From positions 1-64,000 of the forward strand of contig CALEYQ010000080.1 in the NCBI GenBank assembly GCA_937924855.1: 64,000 nt of DNA. Reading direction: 5' to 3'. The stretch is from an uncultured Bacteroidota bacterium (GTDB lineage Bacteria > Bacteroidota > Bacteroidia > JADZBD01). A program made the translations under genes and the position numbers. Under the pieces are notes generated by a model. That model was given only the letters and a program-made list of their open reading frames with translations, was not told the DNA's origin and ran no database searches. Shown here one piece after another: positions 26,886 to 35,433 of this stretch; within the stretch, counting starts at the first letter, position 1; the number at the start of each line of letters is the position of its first letter.

Positions 26886-26913
26886 TTGGTTTTCAATAAA
26901 TTAATTACCTTTG
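26886..26913 (+). promoter_or_regulatory. Bacteroidota-type promoter for the porP-like gene
   Basis: TTG (26886-26888), 17 bases, TACCTTTG (26906-26913) matches the -33/-7 consensus with correct spacing. The ATG is at 26935, giving a leader of about 15 bases. Confidence 0.72.
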
Positions 26914-26934
26914 GCAACTGCTAACCAGTCTTGT

Positions 26935-27897
26935 ATGCTGATTAAAAGGCTGATCTATTCAATCGTACTGATTTTCCCGGTTTTTCTTACCCCGGAAAAG
27001 GCGTATGCACAGGATCCGGAATTTACCCAATTCTATGCAAATCCCCTGTACCTAAACCCTGCCTTTGCTGGCACTGCCCGTTGCCCACGATTTTGCCTGA
27101 ACTACAGGAATCAGTGGCCGGCTCTTACCGGAACTTTTGTAACCTACAGTGCCTCCTACGACCAGCACATTGATAATTTATCAGGTGGTCTGGGCTTTCT
27201 GGTTACCAACGACAAAGCCGGAGAAGGAACCCTTATTACCACCAATATCAGCGGGATTTACAGCTATCAGCTGAATGTTACCCGCCACTTTTCCATGAAA
27301 TTCGGATTTCAAGCCACCTACGCCCAGAAAAAAGTGGATTGGGACAAGTTAACTTTCGGTGACATGATTGACCCCAGAAGGGGATTTGTTTATACTACCC
27401 TGGAACAGAAAAACCAGACCGCACGCTCGAATATTGATATTTCAGCCGGTATTCTGGGTTACTCCAAGCGGTATTTCTTTGGATTTGCCGTTCACCACTT
27501 AACTGAACCTGATGAAGGCTTTTTGGGAAACTCTCCCCTGCCCATGAAATATACAGGGCATGCAGGTGCAGTAATTCCTCTTGACGGCAGAAGCGGAGAA
27601 GCCAGTATTTCGCCTAATATTCTGTACCAACAGCAACAGGATTTCCGCCAGCTGAATCTGGGGCTTTATGTTCAGAAAGGTGCCATTGTAGGCGGTCTTT
27701 GGTATAGAAACGAAGACTCCTTTATTGCCCTTATCGGCGTGCAGCAAGGCCTGGTTAAAATGGGCTATAGTTATGACGTAACTGTCTCAAAACTAGCCAA
27801 TGCCACAGCCGGATCGCATGAAATTTCTTTCCAATTGCAGCTTGAGTGTAAGCCTAAAAAGCGGAAATTCAGGACTGTAAGCTGTCCATCTTTCTAA
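26935..27897 (+). CDS. PorP/SprF-family type IX secretion membrane protein
   Basis: Outer-membrane protein of 320 aa in the PorP/SprF family, whose members help export or attach particular type B cargo such as SprB. The start at ATG 26935 gives the signal peptide MLIKRLIYSIVLIFPVFLTPEKAYAQ. The mature N-terminus DPEFTQFYANPLYLNPAFAGTA is the family hallmark, and the barrel continues with FGFQATYAQKKVDWDKL. It is divergent from porU and upstream of gldJ. Genomes of this group carry several paralogues, so I give no symbol. Confidence 0.92.
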   Translation: MLIKRLIYSIVLIFPVFLTPEKAYAQDPEFTQFYANPLYLNPAFAGTARCPRFCLNYRNQWPALTGTFVTYSASYDQHIDNLSGGLGFLVTNDKAGEGTLITTNISGIYSYQLNVTRHFSMKFGFQATYAQKKVDWDKLTFGDMIDPRRGFVYTTLEQKNQTARSNIDISAGILGYSKRYFFGFAVHHLTEPDEGFLGNSPLPMKYTGHAGAVIPLDGRSGEASISPNILYQQQQDFRQLNLGLYVQKGAIVGGLWYRNEDSFIALIGVQQGLVKMGYSYDVTVSKLANATAGSHEISFQLQLECKPKKRKFRTVSCPSF

Positions 27898-27906
27898 TTT
27901 TTTCCT

Positions 27907-27914
27907 TATTTTTG
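27907..27914 (+). promoter_or_regulatory. -7 element of the gldJ promoter
   Basis: TATTTTTG, exact to TAnnTTTG, 53 bases before the gldJ ATG. The leader carries a small inverted repeat, TTCAGT/ACTGAA with an ATAA loop, near 27934-27949. Confidence 0.5.
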
Positions 27915-27967
27915 AAACCTTTAACCCCTGAATTCAGTATAAACTGAACTTATTAAAAAGCATTTAA

Positions 27968-29548
27968 ATGGAGATCAGGAAAATCACCAGTACAGCTATT
28001 GCCCTTGCAGGCATATTTGCATTAATGTCCTGCGGGAAAGAAACCTCGCCCGTAACAGGTTGGAATTATAACGATCCCGACAACGGAGGATTCCAGGTTT
28101 TACCTTACACCGAACAGGAAACCGGTCCCGGCCTTGTATTGATTGAAGGCGGTCGTTTTACCATGGGACGGGTTGAGCAGGATGTGCTTTATGATTGGAA
28201 CAACATTCCAAGAACCGTTACAGTTTCTTCCTATTATATGGATGAAACCGAAGTGCGGAACCTCGACTACCTGGAATATCTTTTTTGGCTATCCCGTGTT
28301 TTCGGAACCGATGATGTGTTCCGTCAGATTTATGTTAAAGCCCTTCCCGATACTTTGGTTTGGAGGGAAAAGCTTGCGTATAACGAGCCTTTTGTAGAAT
28401 ATTACCTGCGTCACCCGGCCTATCGTGATTATCCAGTGGTTGGGGTTAGCTGGTTGCAGGCCAACGATTTTTGTTCCTGGAGAACAGACCGCGTTAACGA
28501 GTATATTCTCGTGCGCGAAGGTATCCTTGACTGGGATCCCAATGCTTCAGGTGCGAATAACTTTAACACCGATGCCTACCTGGCCGGCAAATACGAAGGA
28601 AACGTAAAGAAACTTATACCCAAACCCGATGGCAGCGAAAGAAAAGTACGGCTTGAGGATGGAATTTTCCTTCCCAAGTACCGCCTTCCCACAGAAGCAG
28701 AATGGGAATATGCATCATTTGGCTTAATTGGCAACATGTCGCCCGACTATATTATCAAGGAGCGTCGCCTCTACCCCTGGAACGGACAAGGGGTTAGAAA
28801 TCCTGAAGAAAAATTCATCGGAGATTTCATGGGTAACTTTAAGCGCGACAAAGGAGATAATATGGGTATTGCGGGTTACCTGAACGATGCGGCCGATATT
28901 ACCGCTCCTGTATTTTCTTATTGGCCTAACGATTACGGACTATACAACATGGCCGGTAACGTATCTGAGTGGGTGCTCGACACCTATCGTACACTCAGCT
29001 TTGAAGATGTAAATGATTTCAGACCTTTCCGTGGTAATGTTTTCAAAACGGCCATGATCGATTCTACCGATCTTACCATTATGGTTGACCAGGGCGATTC
29101 ACTCCTGTTTGATGAAGATGGAAACATTATTTCCAAGCCCGGTCAGATTCTAATGCGTAATGTTGACATTAAGTATAAGGAAGACCGCCTTGATGAAAGG
29201 AGAAATTACAAATACGCCGACAACATCAACTATCTGGATGGAGACCACAAAAACTCCTCAGTATTTTATGATATTGACAATCCCGGCGATAATTATCTGA
29301 TGTATCAGTATCCTACCCCAAAGGATAAGCAGCAAAATCCTGCAAAGGATGAATTGGGACAAAACTCGCTTATCAATAATAAATCTAAGGTTTATAAGGG
29401 AGGCTCCTGGAAAGACCGGGCCTATTGGATGGTACCCGGAACCCGGCGTTACCTCGATCAGCGTCAGGGAACTGCCTTTATCGGATTCCGTTGTGCAATG
29501 GACCGCGTAGGTAGTCCTGTCGGCCTTGGAAGCAAGCGCAGACGCTAA
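27968..29548 (+). CDS. gldJ: Gliding motility lipoprotein GldJ
   Basis: Outer-membrane-associated lipoprotein of 526 aa needed for gliding and type IX secretion in flavobacteria. The lipobox ALMSC places the lipidated cysteine near residue 22. The mature start has GWNYNDPDNGGF, a GldJ hallmark. The body is a formylglycine-generating-enzyme-like fold: GLVLIEGGRFTMGR near residue 56, YYMDETEVRN, YRLPTEAEWEYA, and FIGFRCAMD near the end. GldK is the main alternative; the N-terminal motif and the porV/porU/murF neighbourhood favour GldJ. Confidence 0.93.
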   Translation: MEIRKITSTAIALAGIFALMSCGKETSPVTGWNYNDPDNGGFQVLPYTEQETGPGLVLIEGGRFTMGRVEQDVLYDWNNIPRTVTVSSYYMDETEVRNLDYLEYLFWLSRVFGTDDVFRQIYVKALPDTLVWREKLAYNEPFVEYYLRHPAYRDYPVVGVSWLQANDFCSWRTDRVNEYILVREGILDWDPNASGANNFNTDAYLAGKYEGNVKKLIPKPDGSERKVRLEDGIFLPKYRLPTEAEWEYASFGLIGNMSPDYIIKERRLYPWNGQGVRNPEEKFIGDFMGNFKRDKGDNMGIAGYLNDAADITAPVFSYWPNDYGLYNMAGNVSEWVLDTYRTLSFEDVNDFRPFRGNVFKTAMIDSTDLTIMVDQGDSLLFDEDGNIISKPGQILMRNVDIKYKEDRLDERRNYKYADNINYLDGDHKNSSVFYDIDNPGDNYLMYQYPTPKDKQQNPAKDELGQNSLINNKSKVYKGGSWKDRAYWMVPGTRRYLDQRQGTAFIGFRCAMDRVGSPVGLGSKRRR

Positions 29549-29565
29549 AAGGATATTATGTTAAT

Positions 29566-29604
29566 AAAAAGTCCCGGACATTAGCTTCGGGACTTTTTAT
29601 TTTT
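29566..29604 (+). terminator. Rho-independent terminator after gldJ
   Basis: Perfect stem AAAAAGTCCCG (29566-29576) / CGGGACTTTTT (29588-29598), 11-base loop, then ATTTTT. Its 3' end overlaps the -7 element of murF, so a stop signal and the next promoter are fused. Confidence 0.88.
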
Positions 29605-29605
29605 G
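29598..29605 (+). promoter_or_regulatory. -7 element of the murF promoter, three bases before the start
   Basis: TATTTTTG at 29598-29605, then CCC and the ATG at 29609. The element is built from the T tract of the gldJ terminator. Leaderless initiation is likely if it is used. Confidence 0.45.
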
Positions 29606-29608
29606 CCC

Positions 29609-30940
29609 ATGCCTGAAATTTCAATTCCTGACTTATACACCCTTTTCCAGAAACATCCTGAAATTTGCACCGACACACGAAAGATAATTTCGGGCTCACT
29701 TTTTTTTGCCCTCAGGGGAGAAAAATTCAATGGGAACTCATTTGCGGAAAAAGCAATTTCTGAAGGAGCTGCCTATGCCATAGTAGACGACCCCTCACTT
29801 CCGGACAGAAAAGAATTTCTGAAGGTTCCCGATGCATTAAAAGCCCTGCAGGATCTGGCCCGAATGCACCGGAGCATGCTTACCATTCCATTCATAGGAA
29901 TTACCGGAAGCAATGGAAAAACCTCAACCAAAGAAATTACCCGTGATATACTCTCAACGAAATACAAAACTTTTGCTACCCAAGGCAATCTGAACAACCA
30001 TATCGGGGTTCCCATCTCCATTCTTTCTATTAAAGAAGATATTGAAATTGCAGTGATTGAAATGGGCGCAAACCACATTGGCGAAATAGCATTCCTGTCA
30101 GAAATTGCCCGACCCGATTATGGATTAATCACCAATATTGGAAAAGCACATCTCGAAGGTTTTGGCGGTATTGAAGGGGTTAAAAAGGGGAAAAGTGAAC
30201 TTTACCAGTACATTGAAAAACACAGCGGAAAAATTTTCGTGAATCGCGATAATGCAACCCTTACCGGACTTATAAAAACCGCCGACACTCAAACCTACGG
30301 AACATCCGGCCCCTGCAACATACTGGGCAGATTGATTTCGGAGTTTCCAAAGCTGGTATTCCGATGGAAGTCGAATAAAGATGCCGAAACGCTGGATGAA
30401 AAAGAAAATATAGAAACCCGGATTTCCGGTTCCTACAACCTTGAAAATGTACTTGCCGGCATTTGCATTGCCGATTACTTCAGTGTTTCGGCCCGTGATA
30501 TTAATGAAGCGGTAAAAAATTACATTCCCGGAAATATGCGCTCCGAGGAAATAAAAACCAAGCGCAATCAGATTTTCCTCGACGCCTATAACGCCAATCC
30601 CAGTTCCATGGAAAAAGCCATAAAGCATTTTTCAGGTCTGGAAGGCAATTCTAAGCTGGCCGTTTTGGGTGATATGCTGGAATTGGGCGATTATGCCGAG
30701 GAAGAACACAAGGCTATTATTGAGTTGTTGCGGCAATCCTCCATTTCAGAGGCTATTTTAATAGGCCCTGTTTTCTCAAAGGTGTATAAAAGCAAAAAAG
30801 GAGAAAAGGTCAGGGTTTTCGAAAACACCGACGCCGCTTTGAAAAGCCTCAAGCCGGAGCTAAAAGCCCTAAAAGGAAAAATGGTTTTGGTGAAAGGTTC
30901 CCGGGGACTGGCGCTGGAAAATCTGTCATCGCTTTTATAA
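29609..30940 (+). CDS. murF: UDP-N-acetylmuramoyl-tripeptide--D-alanyl-D-alanine ligase
   Basis: Cytoplasmic Mur ligase that adds D-Ala-D-Ala to complete the peptidoglycan pentapeptide precursor. The 443-aa protein has DTRKIISGSLFFALRGEKFNG near residue 20, the P-loop GITGSNGKTSTKE near 100, VIEMGANHIGEIAFLSEIARP, and the C-terminal-domain NPSSMEKAI with LGDMLELGDYAEEEH. ATG 29609 is preferred to the in-frame TTG at 29603. It follows gldJ, as in F. johnsoniae, and ends 5 bases from the convergent acyl-CoA dehydrogenase gene. Confidence 0.95.
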   Translation: MPEISIPDLYTLFQKHPEICTDTRKIISGSLFFALRGEKFNGNSFAEKAISEGAAYAIVDDPSLPDRKEFLKVPDALKALQDLARMHRSMLTIPFIGITGSNGKTSTKEITRDILSTKYKTFATQGNLNNHIGVPISILSIKEDIEIAVIEMGANHIGEIAFLSEIARPDYGLITNIGKAHLEGFGGIEGVKKGKSELYQYIEKHSGKIFVNRDNATLTGLIKTADTQTYGTSGPCNILGRLISEFPKLVFRWKSNKDAETLDEKENIETRISGSYNLENVLAGICIADYFSVSARDINEAVKNYIPGNMRSEEIKTKRNQIFLDAYNANPSSMEKAIKHFSGLEGNSKLAVLGDMLELGDYAEEEHKAIIELLRQSSISEAILIGPVFSKVYKSKKGEKVRVFENTDAALKSLKPELKALKGKMVLVKGSRGLALENLSSLL

Positions 30941-30945
30941 GAAGC

Positions 30946-32085
30946 TCAACTCAGCAGCGCACGTGAGATAACAATTTTCTGAACCTCCGTTGTGCCCTCA
31001 TAAATCTGGGTGATTTTAGCATCCCTCATCAGTCGCTCCACGTGATATTCCTTAACATATCCATAACCGCCATGCACCTGAACAGCTTCGATGGAAACAT
31101 CCATAGCTACTTTAGAAGCGTAAGCCTTTGCCATGGAGGAGGCAAGGGCATAATCCTGCCCGGTATCTTTCAGCCAGGCTGCTTTAAGACAAAGGAGGCG
31201 GGCGGCTTCAATTTCGGTAGCCATATCGGCCAGTTTAAACTGAATGGCCTGGTGATTTGAAATTACTTTTCCGAACGCCTTGCGTTCTTTAGAATAAGCC
31301 AGGGCAAGCTCATAAGCTCCGGAGGCAATGCCAAGGGCCTGAGAGGCAATACCGATTCGTCCGCCGGTTAGGGTTTTCATGGCGAATTTAAATCCGAAGC
31401 CATCCTCACCGATGCGGTTGGCTTTGGGAACCTTTACATTCGTAAACATCAAAGAATGCGTGTCGGAACCCCGGATGCCTAGTTTATCTTCCTTTTTTCC
31501 CACCACAAAGCCCTCCATTCCTTTTTCCACAATCAGGCAATTGATTCCCTTGTGACCCAATTCAGGATTTGTTTGTGCCATTACAAGGTAAACGGAAGCC
31601 GTGCTGCCATTGGTTATCCAATTCTTAATTCCATTAAGCAGGTAATAATCGCCCTTATCTTCGGCTGTAGTTTTCTGACTGGTGGCATCGCTACCCGCTT
31701 CCGGTTCCGACAAACAAAAAGCCCCGATAATTTCACCTTTGGCAAGGGGGGTCAGGTACTTTTGTTTCTGTTCTTCGGAACCATATTGTTCAAGACCCCA
31801 GCAAACCAGGGAATTATTGACCGACATAACCACGGATGCCGAGGCATCTACCTTGGAAATTTCTTCCATGGCCAGCACATAGGAAACGCTGTCCATGCCC
31901 CCTCCCCCGTATTTGGGATCTACCATCATGCCTAGAAAACCAAGCTGCCCCAATTGTTTGATTTCTTCATAGGGAAATCGTTGTTCATTATCCCTTTCAA
32001 TAACTCCGGGTTTCAGTACCTCCTGGGCAAAGTCGCGGGCGGCTTTTTGAACGGCCAGATGCTCTTCGGTTAATTCAAATTTCAT
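30946..32085 (-). CDS. Acyl-CoA dehydrogenase (short/branched-chain type)
   Basis: FAD-dependent dehydrogenase of 379 aa that introduces a trans-2 double bond into acyl-CoA in beta-oxidation or branched-chain amino-acid breakdown. The two family signatures are present: AFCLSEPEAGSDA near residue 128, and QVHGGYGYVKEYHVERLMRDAK with the catalytic-Glu region QIYEGTTEV near 355-375. It is closest in look to butyryl- or isovaleryl-type enzymes, but chain-length preference cannot be told by eye. It stands alone, with a strong promoter match upstream. Confidence 0.93.
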   Translation of the reverse strand: MKFELTEEHLAVQKAARDFAQEVLKPGVIERDNEQRFPYEEIKQLGQLGFLGMMVDPKYGGGGMDSVSYVLAMEEISKVDASASVVMSVNNSLVCWGLEQYGSEEQKQKYLTPLAKGEIIGAFCLSEPEAGSDATSQKTTAEDKGDYYLLNGIKNWITNGSTASVYLVMAQTNPELGHKGINCLIVEKGMEGFVVGKKEDKLGIRGSDTHSLMFTNVKVPKANRIGEDGFGFKFAMKTLTGGRIGIASQALGIASGAYELALAYSKERKAFGKVISNHQAIQFKLADMATEIEAARLLCLKAAWLKDTGQDYALASSMAKAYASKVAMDVSIEAVQVHGGYGYVKEYHVERLMRDAKITQIYEGTTEVQKIVISRALLS

Positions 32086-32103
32086 GGGTATTCTTTAGGC
32101 TGA

Positions 32104-32135
32104 CAAATGTAGGGTTTAAGCCTTAAATTTACCAA
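32104..32135 (-). promoter_or_regulatory. Bacteroidota-type promoter for the acyl-CoA dehydrogenase gene
   Basis: On the minus strand TTG (32135-32133), 21 bases, TACATTTG (32111-32104), an exact consensus match, 18 bases upstream of the ATG at 32085. The same gap holds TAAATTTA on the plus strand (32124-32131), a weaker candidate for anmK. Confidence 0.68.
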
Positions 32136-32147
32136 AATTCCCTCCCT

Positions 32148-33224
32148 GTGAAATCAAATTTTTTGGTGGTAGGATTAATGTCGGGCTCCTCCTGCGACGG
32201 GCTGGATATATGCCTTTCAAAATTCAGTAATTACGGGAGAAAATGGCATTATGAAATAAAGGCAGCCGACACAATTCCTTTTTCTTCCGAAATGGCCAAC
32301 CGGTTGTTGGGTGCAGGCTCACTAAACCTACCCGAACTTGTCCGCCTGGATAAAGAATTTGGTACCTGGTGTGGGAACCGGATAAACGATTTTTTAAAAA
32401 ATCAGTCAGCCTTGCCCGATTTTATTTCCAGTCACGGACATACCGTTTTCCACCGTCCCGACCTGGGGCTTACCCTTCAGATTGGCTCGGGAATGGAAAT
32501 CGGACAGGTTACAGGGCTGCCGGTAGTGGCCGATTTTCGCTTTGAGGATGTTAATCAGGGAGGTCAGGGGGCTCCTTTGGTGCCGGTAGGCGAAAAGGAA
32601 TTATTTCCCGGCTATGATGGTTTTTTGAATCTGGGGGGCATTGCCAATATCACCCTGCACGATCCCGGCGGGCAGATCAGGGCTTTCGACATTTGCCCTT
32701 TTAACCAGGCGGGAAATTACCTGTCCTCCCGGGCGGGATTAAGCTACGACCATGATGGAGCCCTGGGGAAAAAGGGAAAATTGATTCCGGGCATTTTTGA
32801 ATCCCTTTCCGCCCATCCCTGGTTTTCCATCCAGAGTCCCAAATCTTTGGGCAGGGAATGGATTGTTCAGGAATATCTTCCCGTTTTTGACCAAAGCCCC
32901 GGCAAACCCGAAAATTTATTGTTTACCCATTATGAGCTTTCAGCACATCTTATTGCTGAAGCCATTGGAGCCGGGAAAAAGAAGATTCTGGTATCGGGGG
33001 GCGGAGGAAAAAACACTTTTTTCATGGAGATGCTCCGGCGAAAGACGGAGTGTGACTTAGTCAGGGCCGAGTCAGCCGTTGAGGATTTTAAGGAGGCTCT
33101 GATATTTGGCTTTCTTGGGGTATTACGAATTACGAACCGGATAAATGTTTATGCAAAAATAACCGGCGGAAAGGAAGACCTTTCCGCCGGCACCATATAT
33201 TTTGAAGAGCGCTTAAAAGTTTGA
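32148..33224 (+). CDS. anmK: Anhydro-N-acetylmuramic acid kinase
   Basis: Peptidoglycan-recycling kinase that phosphorylates and opens 1,6-anhydro-MurNAc to MurNAc-6-phosphate. The 358-aa protein has the phosphate-binding N-terminus VGLMSGSSCDGLDICL, SHGHTVFHRP, and the catalytic ADFRFEDVNQGGQGAPLVP near residue 130, where the Asp is in the expected place. GTG 32148 is the start. The C of SSCDG replaces the more usual small or polar residue and is only a curiosity. The gene runs 12 bases past the end of the convergent lysine/acidic gene. Confidence 0.93.
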   Translation: MKSNFLVVGLMSGSSCDGLDICLSKFSNYGRKWHYEIKAADTIPFSSEMANRLLGAGSLNLPELVRLDKEFGTWCGNRINDFLKNQSALPDFISSHGHTVFHRPDLGLTLQIGSGMEIGQVTGLPVVADFRFEDVNQGGQGAPLVPVGEKELFPGYDGFLNLGGIANITLHDPGGQIRAFDICPFNQAGNYLSSRAGLSYDHDGALGKKGKLIPGIFESLSAHPWFSIQSPKSLGREWIVQEYLPVFDQSPGKPENLLFTHYELSAHLIAEAIGAGKKKILVSGGGGKNTFFMEMLRRKTECDLVRAESAVEDFKEALIFGFLGVLRITNRINVYAKITGGKEDLSAGTIYFEERLKV

Positions 33225-33594
33225 ATCGTCGAAGAACTCATCTTCCTCGTCCTCGTCGTCCTCGAAGGCTGGAAACTCTTCGAACTTTACAGGCTCGGCA
33301 TCATCCAGTTCAAGTTCTTCCTCTTCGGTTTCGGTTTCGTCCTTTTCGACAAATTCCTCTTCATCGTCCCAATCTTCCTCAGCGAGTGCAGCCTTTGGTT
33401 TTGGCTTTGGAGCTTTGGCAGGTTTGGCTTTTTTGATTAAACCGCTTTTTGGTTTTGCTTTCCCTGATGAGCCAGAAGCCTTTCCGCCTTTCTTGGCGAC
33501 AGGTTTCTTTTTAGCAGGGGCCTTTTTGGCAGCCGGTTTTTTGGCGGTTTTCTTGCTGGTTTTTTTTGAACTCTTTTTTTTTATTGGTTAACAT
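33213..33594 (-). CDS. Lysine-rich/acidic two-part protein with apparent frameshift at an A9 run
   Basis: Translating the minus strand upstream from TAA at 33215-33213 gives a long open frame with a striking composition: an N-terminal half of KKTAKKPAAKKAPAKKKP-type repeats, like histone-H1 tails, then an acidic tail (DWDDEEEFVEKDETETEEEE, ending FFDDSNF). The frame has no ATG, GTG or TTG start; it runs into TAA at 33590-33588. An ATG at 33594 (MLTN) is out of frame by one base. Removing one A from the A9 run at 33582-33574 joins it exactly, giving MLTNKKKSSKKTSKK and about 126 aa. This may be an indel error, a pseudogene or slippage. DNA or RNA binding by the basic half is a guess. Confidence 0.6.
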
Positions 33595-33660
33595 GTTTGT
33601 TTGGTTCCGGTTAAAGGTTTTTATTTTTTACAAGTATAAAAATAATATCATTTGATACTT

Positions 33661-33691
33661 CAAAAGTAAAAAAACCTGATTTTTTAACCAA
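33661..33691 (-). promoter_or_regulatory. Bacteroidota-type promoter for the lysine-rich/acidic gene
   Basis: On the minus strand TTG (33691-33689), 20 bases, TACTTTTG (33668-33661), an exact consensus, with the ATG at 33594 about 65 bases downstream. It supports a real, expressed gene despite the frame break. The rest of the 33595-33808 gap is AT-rich with no further feature seen. Confidence 0.65.
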
Positions 33692-33808
33692 TCCTGCATT
33701 TTTTTTAAAATATCCGGCTTCAGGGTCCGTTTACTTTAAATCCCCAAAATTTTATGGAATTTTCCCCGGCCCGGCATCCCCATAACAAAGGAACCAAAAC
33801 CTACAGAT

Positions 33809-34594
33809 ATGGAAAACCGGAAAAACCAAAATTCACCCACTCTATTGGAGTTGGTGTTTGAAAACAGAAACCGGGCCTATGGGGCCTTTCAACTTCGTAA
33901 TGCATATGCCGGAAACATGGGCAAAGCATTGCTTCTTACCTTACTTATTTTTGGAACAGTCTTCCTGACTCCATGGTTTTCACAGGGTCCAAAAATGGTT
34001 CACACCATTTTAAAGAACGAATACAGAGATTCGCTCAGGGACATAGTATTAATTACCGAGATTGAAACTCCAAAAAGAGTAATTGAAACGCCTCCAAACC
34101 GCTCAAGCCTGTCTCAAAATACGAATGGCATACCCGCCAGTTCCGATTCGGTAGTAAACCGCGATACTGCGGTGGTAAACCATCCCCATTTCAATCCCGG
34201 GGGCGGAGGAGGCTCAGACTCCGGGTTGGTAGCCGGAACAGGAGGAGGCTCCGGAGGCCAGGTGGGTGGCACAGATACAATAACCGTAGTTCCGGGAATA
34301 CCGCCCGAATTTCCGGGTGGCTTTGCAGCCCTTATGAAATACTTAAAAGAAAGCACTATTTATCCTCAGGTTGCCCGTGAAGCCGGATTGGAAGGAATTG
34401 TGCATGTCAATTTCACCGTTGATCTGGATGGTACCATTTCCAGAGTCAAGGTATTGAACCATCCCGCGCCCGCATTTGAAAAAGAGGCTATAAGAGTGGT
34501 AAAAAACATGCCAAAATGGAAGCCTGGATTCGACAACGGGGGACCGGTTCGTTCCACATTTACGCTACCTATACGGTTCAAACTAAAAAAATAG
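33809..34594 (+). CDS. Energy transducer TonB-family protein
   Basis: Inner-membrane-anchored TonB protein of 261 aa. A cytoplasmic N-terminus (LLELVFENRNRAYGAFQLRNAY, the Bacteroidota TonB start) leads to one membrane helix (about residues 36-54), then a linker rich in Ser, Pro and Gly (NPGGGGGSDSGLVAGTGGGSGG), and a C-terminal TonB domain from about residue 175 (FPGGFAALMKYLKESTIYPQVAREAGLEG ... FTLPIRFKLKK). It would pass proton-motive energy to outer-membrane receptors. ExbB, ExbD and a second TonB-like gene follow. Confidence 0.92.
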   Translation: MENRKNQNSPTLLELVFENRNRAYGAFQLRNAYAGNMGKALLLTLLIFGTVFLTPWFSQGPKMVHTILKNEYRDSLRDIVLITEIETPKRVIETPPNRSSLSQNTNGIPASSDSVVNRDTAVVNHPHFNPGGGGGSDSGLVAGTGGGSGGQVGGTDTITVVPGIPPEFPGGFAALMKYLKESTIYPQVAREAGLEGIVHVNFTVDLDGTISRVKVLNHPAPAFEKEAIRVVKNMPKWKPGFDNGGPVRSTFTLPIRFKLKK

Positions 34595-34702
34595 CAACCT
34601 TTTTCAGGAAAGGCCGTACTAACATCTTCCTGTTTAAAAGTAGGATTCCACCGGAAAAGGTGGGGAGATTAGTACCGTAACTTTACTGAAAATAAAAAAA
34701 CT

Positions 34703-35428
34703 ATGTTGTTAAGTTTCCTTTTACAGGTTACCCTTACCGGTGCGGCGGATACCGCAAACAAAGCTGCTTCAATGGTTAACACACCCGTGATTCCTGGTCC
34801 TACACAGGACACCCTTTCGCTATGGGATTTGCTGATCAAAGGAGGAGTGGTGATGATTCCCATAGGGATATTGTTCGTTATTGCCCTTTACATTTTCATT
34901 GAGCGTATCATGGTAATTTCTAAAGCCAGGAAGACGCCTGCAAATTTTATGTTCAGTATTAAGGATTTTATCAAATCAGGCAATACTGAAGCGGCAAAAG
35001 CCCTCTGCAGAAGCAGCTCAAGTCCGAATGCGAAACTGATCGAGCGTGGTGTTTCCCGTCTTGGCAAACCCCTGGAGGAAATTGAAAAAAGCATGGAAGA
35101 TGCCGGAAAGTTTGAAGTTTACCGTCTGGAAAAAAATCTGGGCCTCCTGAGCATCATTGGCCGGATTGCGCCCATGTTAGGTTTTATCGGAACCATTATC
35201 GGGGTAATCAACATTTTCTATAAAATAGCTTTGGCCAATACGGTGGAAATTGATGTAATCTCTGAGGGCCTTTACCAAAAGATGATAACCTCGGCAGCGG
35301 GACTGCTGGTGGGAATATTTTCCTTTGCCTGTCACCATATTGTACAGAGCATGGTAGAAGCCCGGATACAGGCCATGGAGGCCGACGGATTAAACTTTAT
35401 TGAAATTATTTCAGAACCCGGAAAATAA
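34703..35428 (+). CDS. exbB: MotA/TolQ/ExbB proton channel family protein
   Basis: Inner-membrane subunit of the proton channel that drives TonB, 241 aa. It has a first membrane segment after a periplasmic N-terminus (about residues 38-62, GGVVMIPIGILFVIALYIFI), a cytoplasmic loop (EKSMEDAGKFEVYRLEKNLGLL), then two more helices (GRIAPMLGFIGTIIGVINIFY and ITSAAGLLVGIFSFACHHIV), the ExbB signature. It starts 108 bases after the first tonB gene and ends 5 bases before exbD. TAACTTTA near 34678-34685 is a weak promoter candidate. Confidence 0.92.
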   Translation: MLLSFLLQVTLTGAADTANKAASMVNTPVIPGPTQDTLSLWDLLIKGGVVMIPIGILFVIALYIFIERIMVISKARKTPANFMFSIKDFIKSGNTEAAKALCRSSSSPNAKLIERGVSRLGKPLEEIEKSMEDAGKFEVYRLEKNLGLLSIIGRIAPMLGFIGTIIGVINIFYKIALANTVEIDVISEGLYQKMITSAAGLLVGIFSFACHHIVQSMVEARIQAMEADGLNFIEIISEPGK

Positions 35429-35433
35429 AGAAC

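Noticed and set aside
27934..27949. Inverted repeat in the gldJ leader as a riboswitch
   Set aside because: Only a 6-bp stem with a 4-base loop and no known aptamer features; too weak to call.
33221..33436. 71-aa Arg/Pro/Leu-rich plus-strand ORF after anmK
   Set aside because: It is the antisense of the Glu/Asp-rich tail of the minus-strand lysine/acidic gene; the promoter and composition favour that strand.
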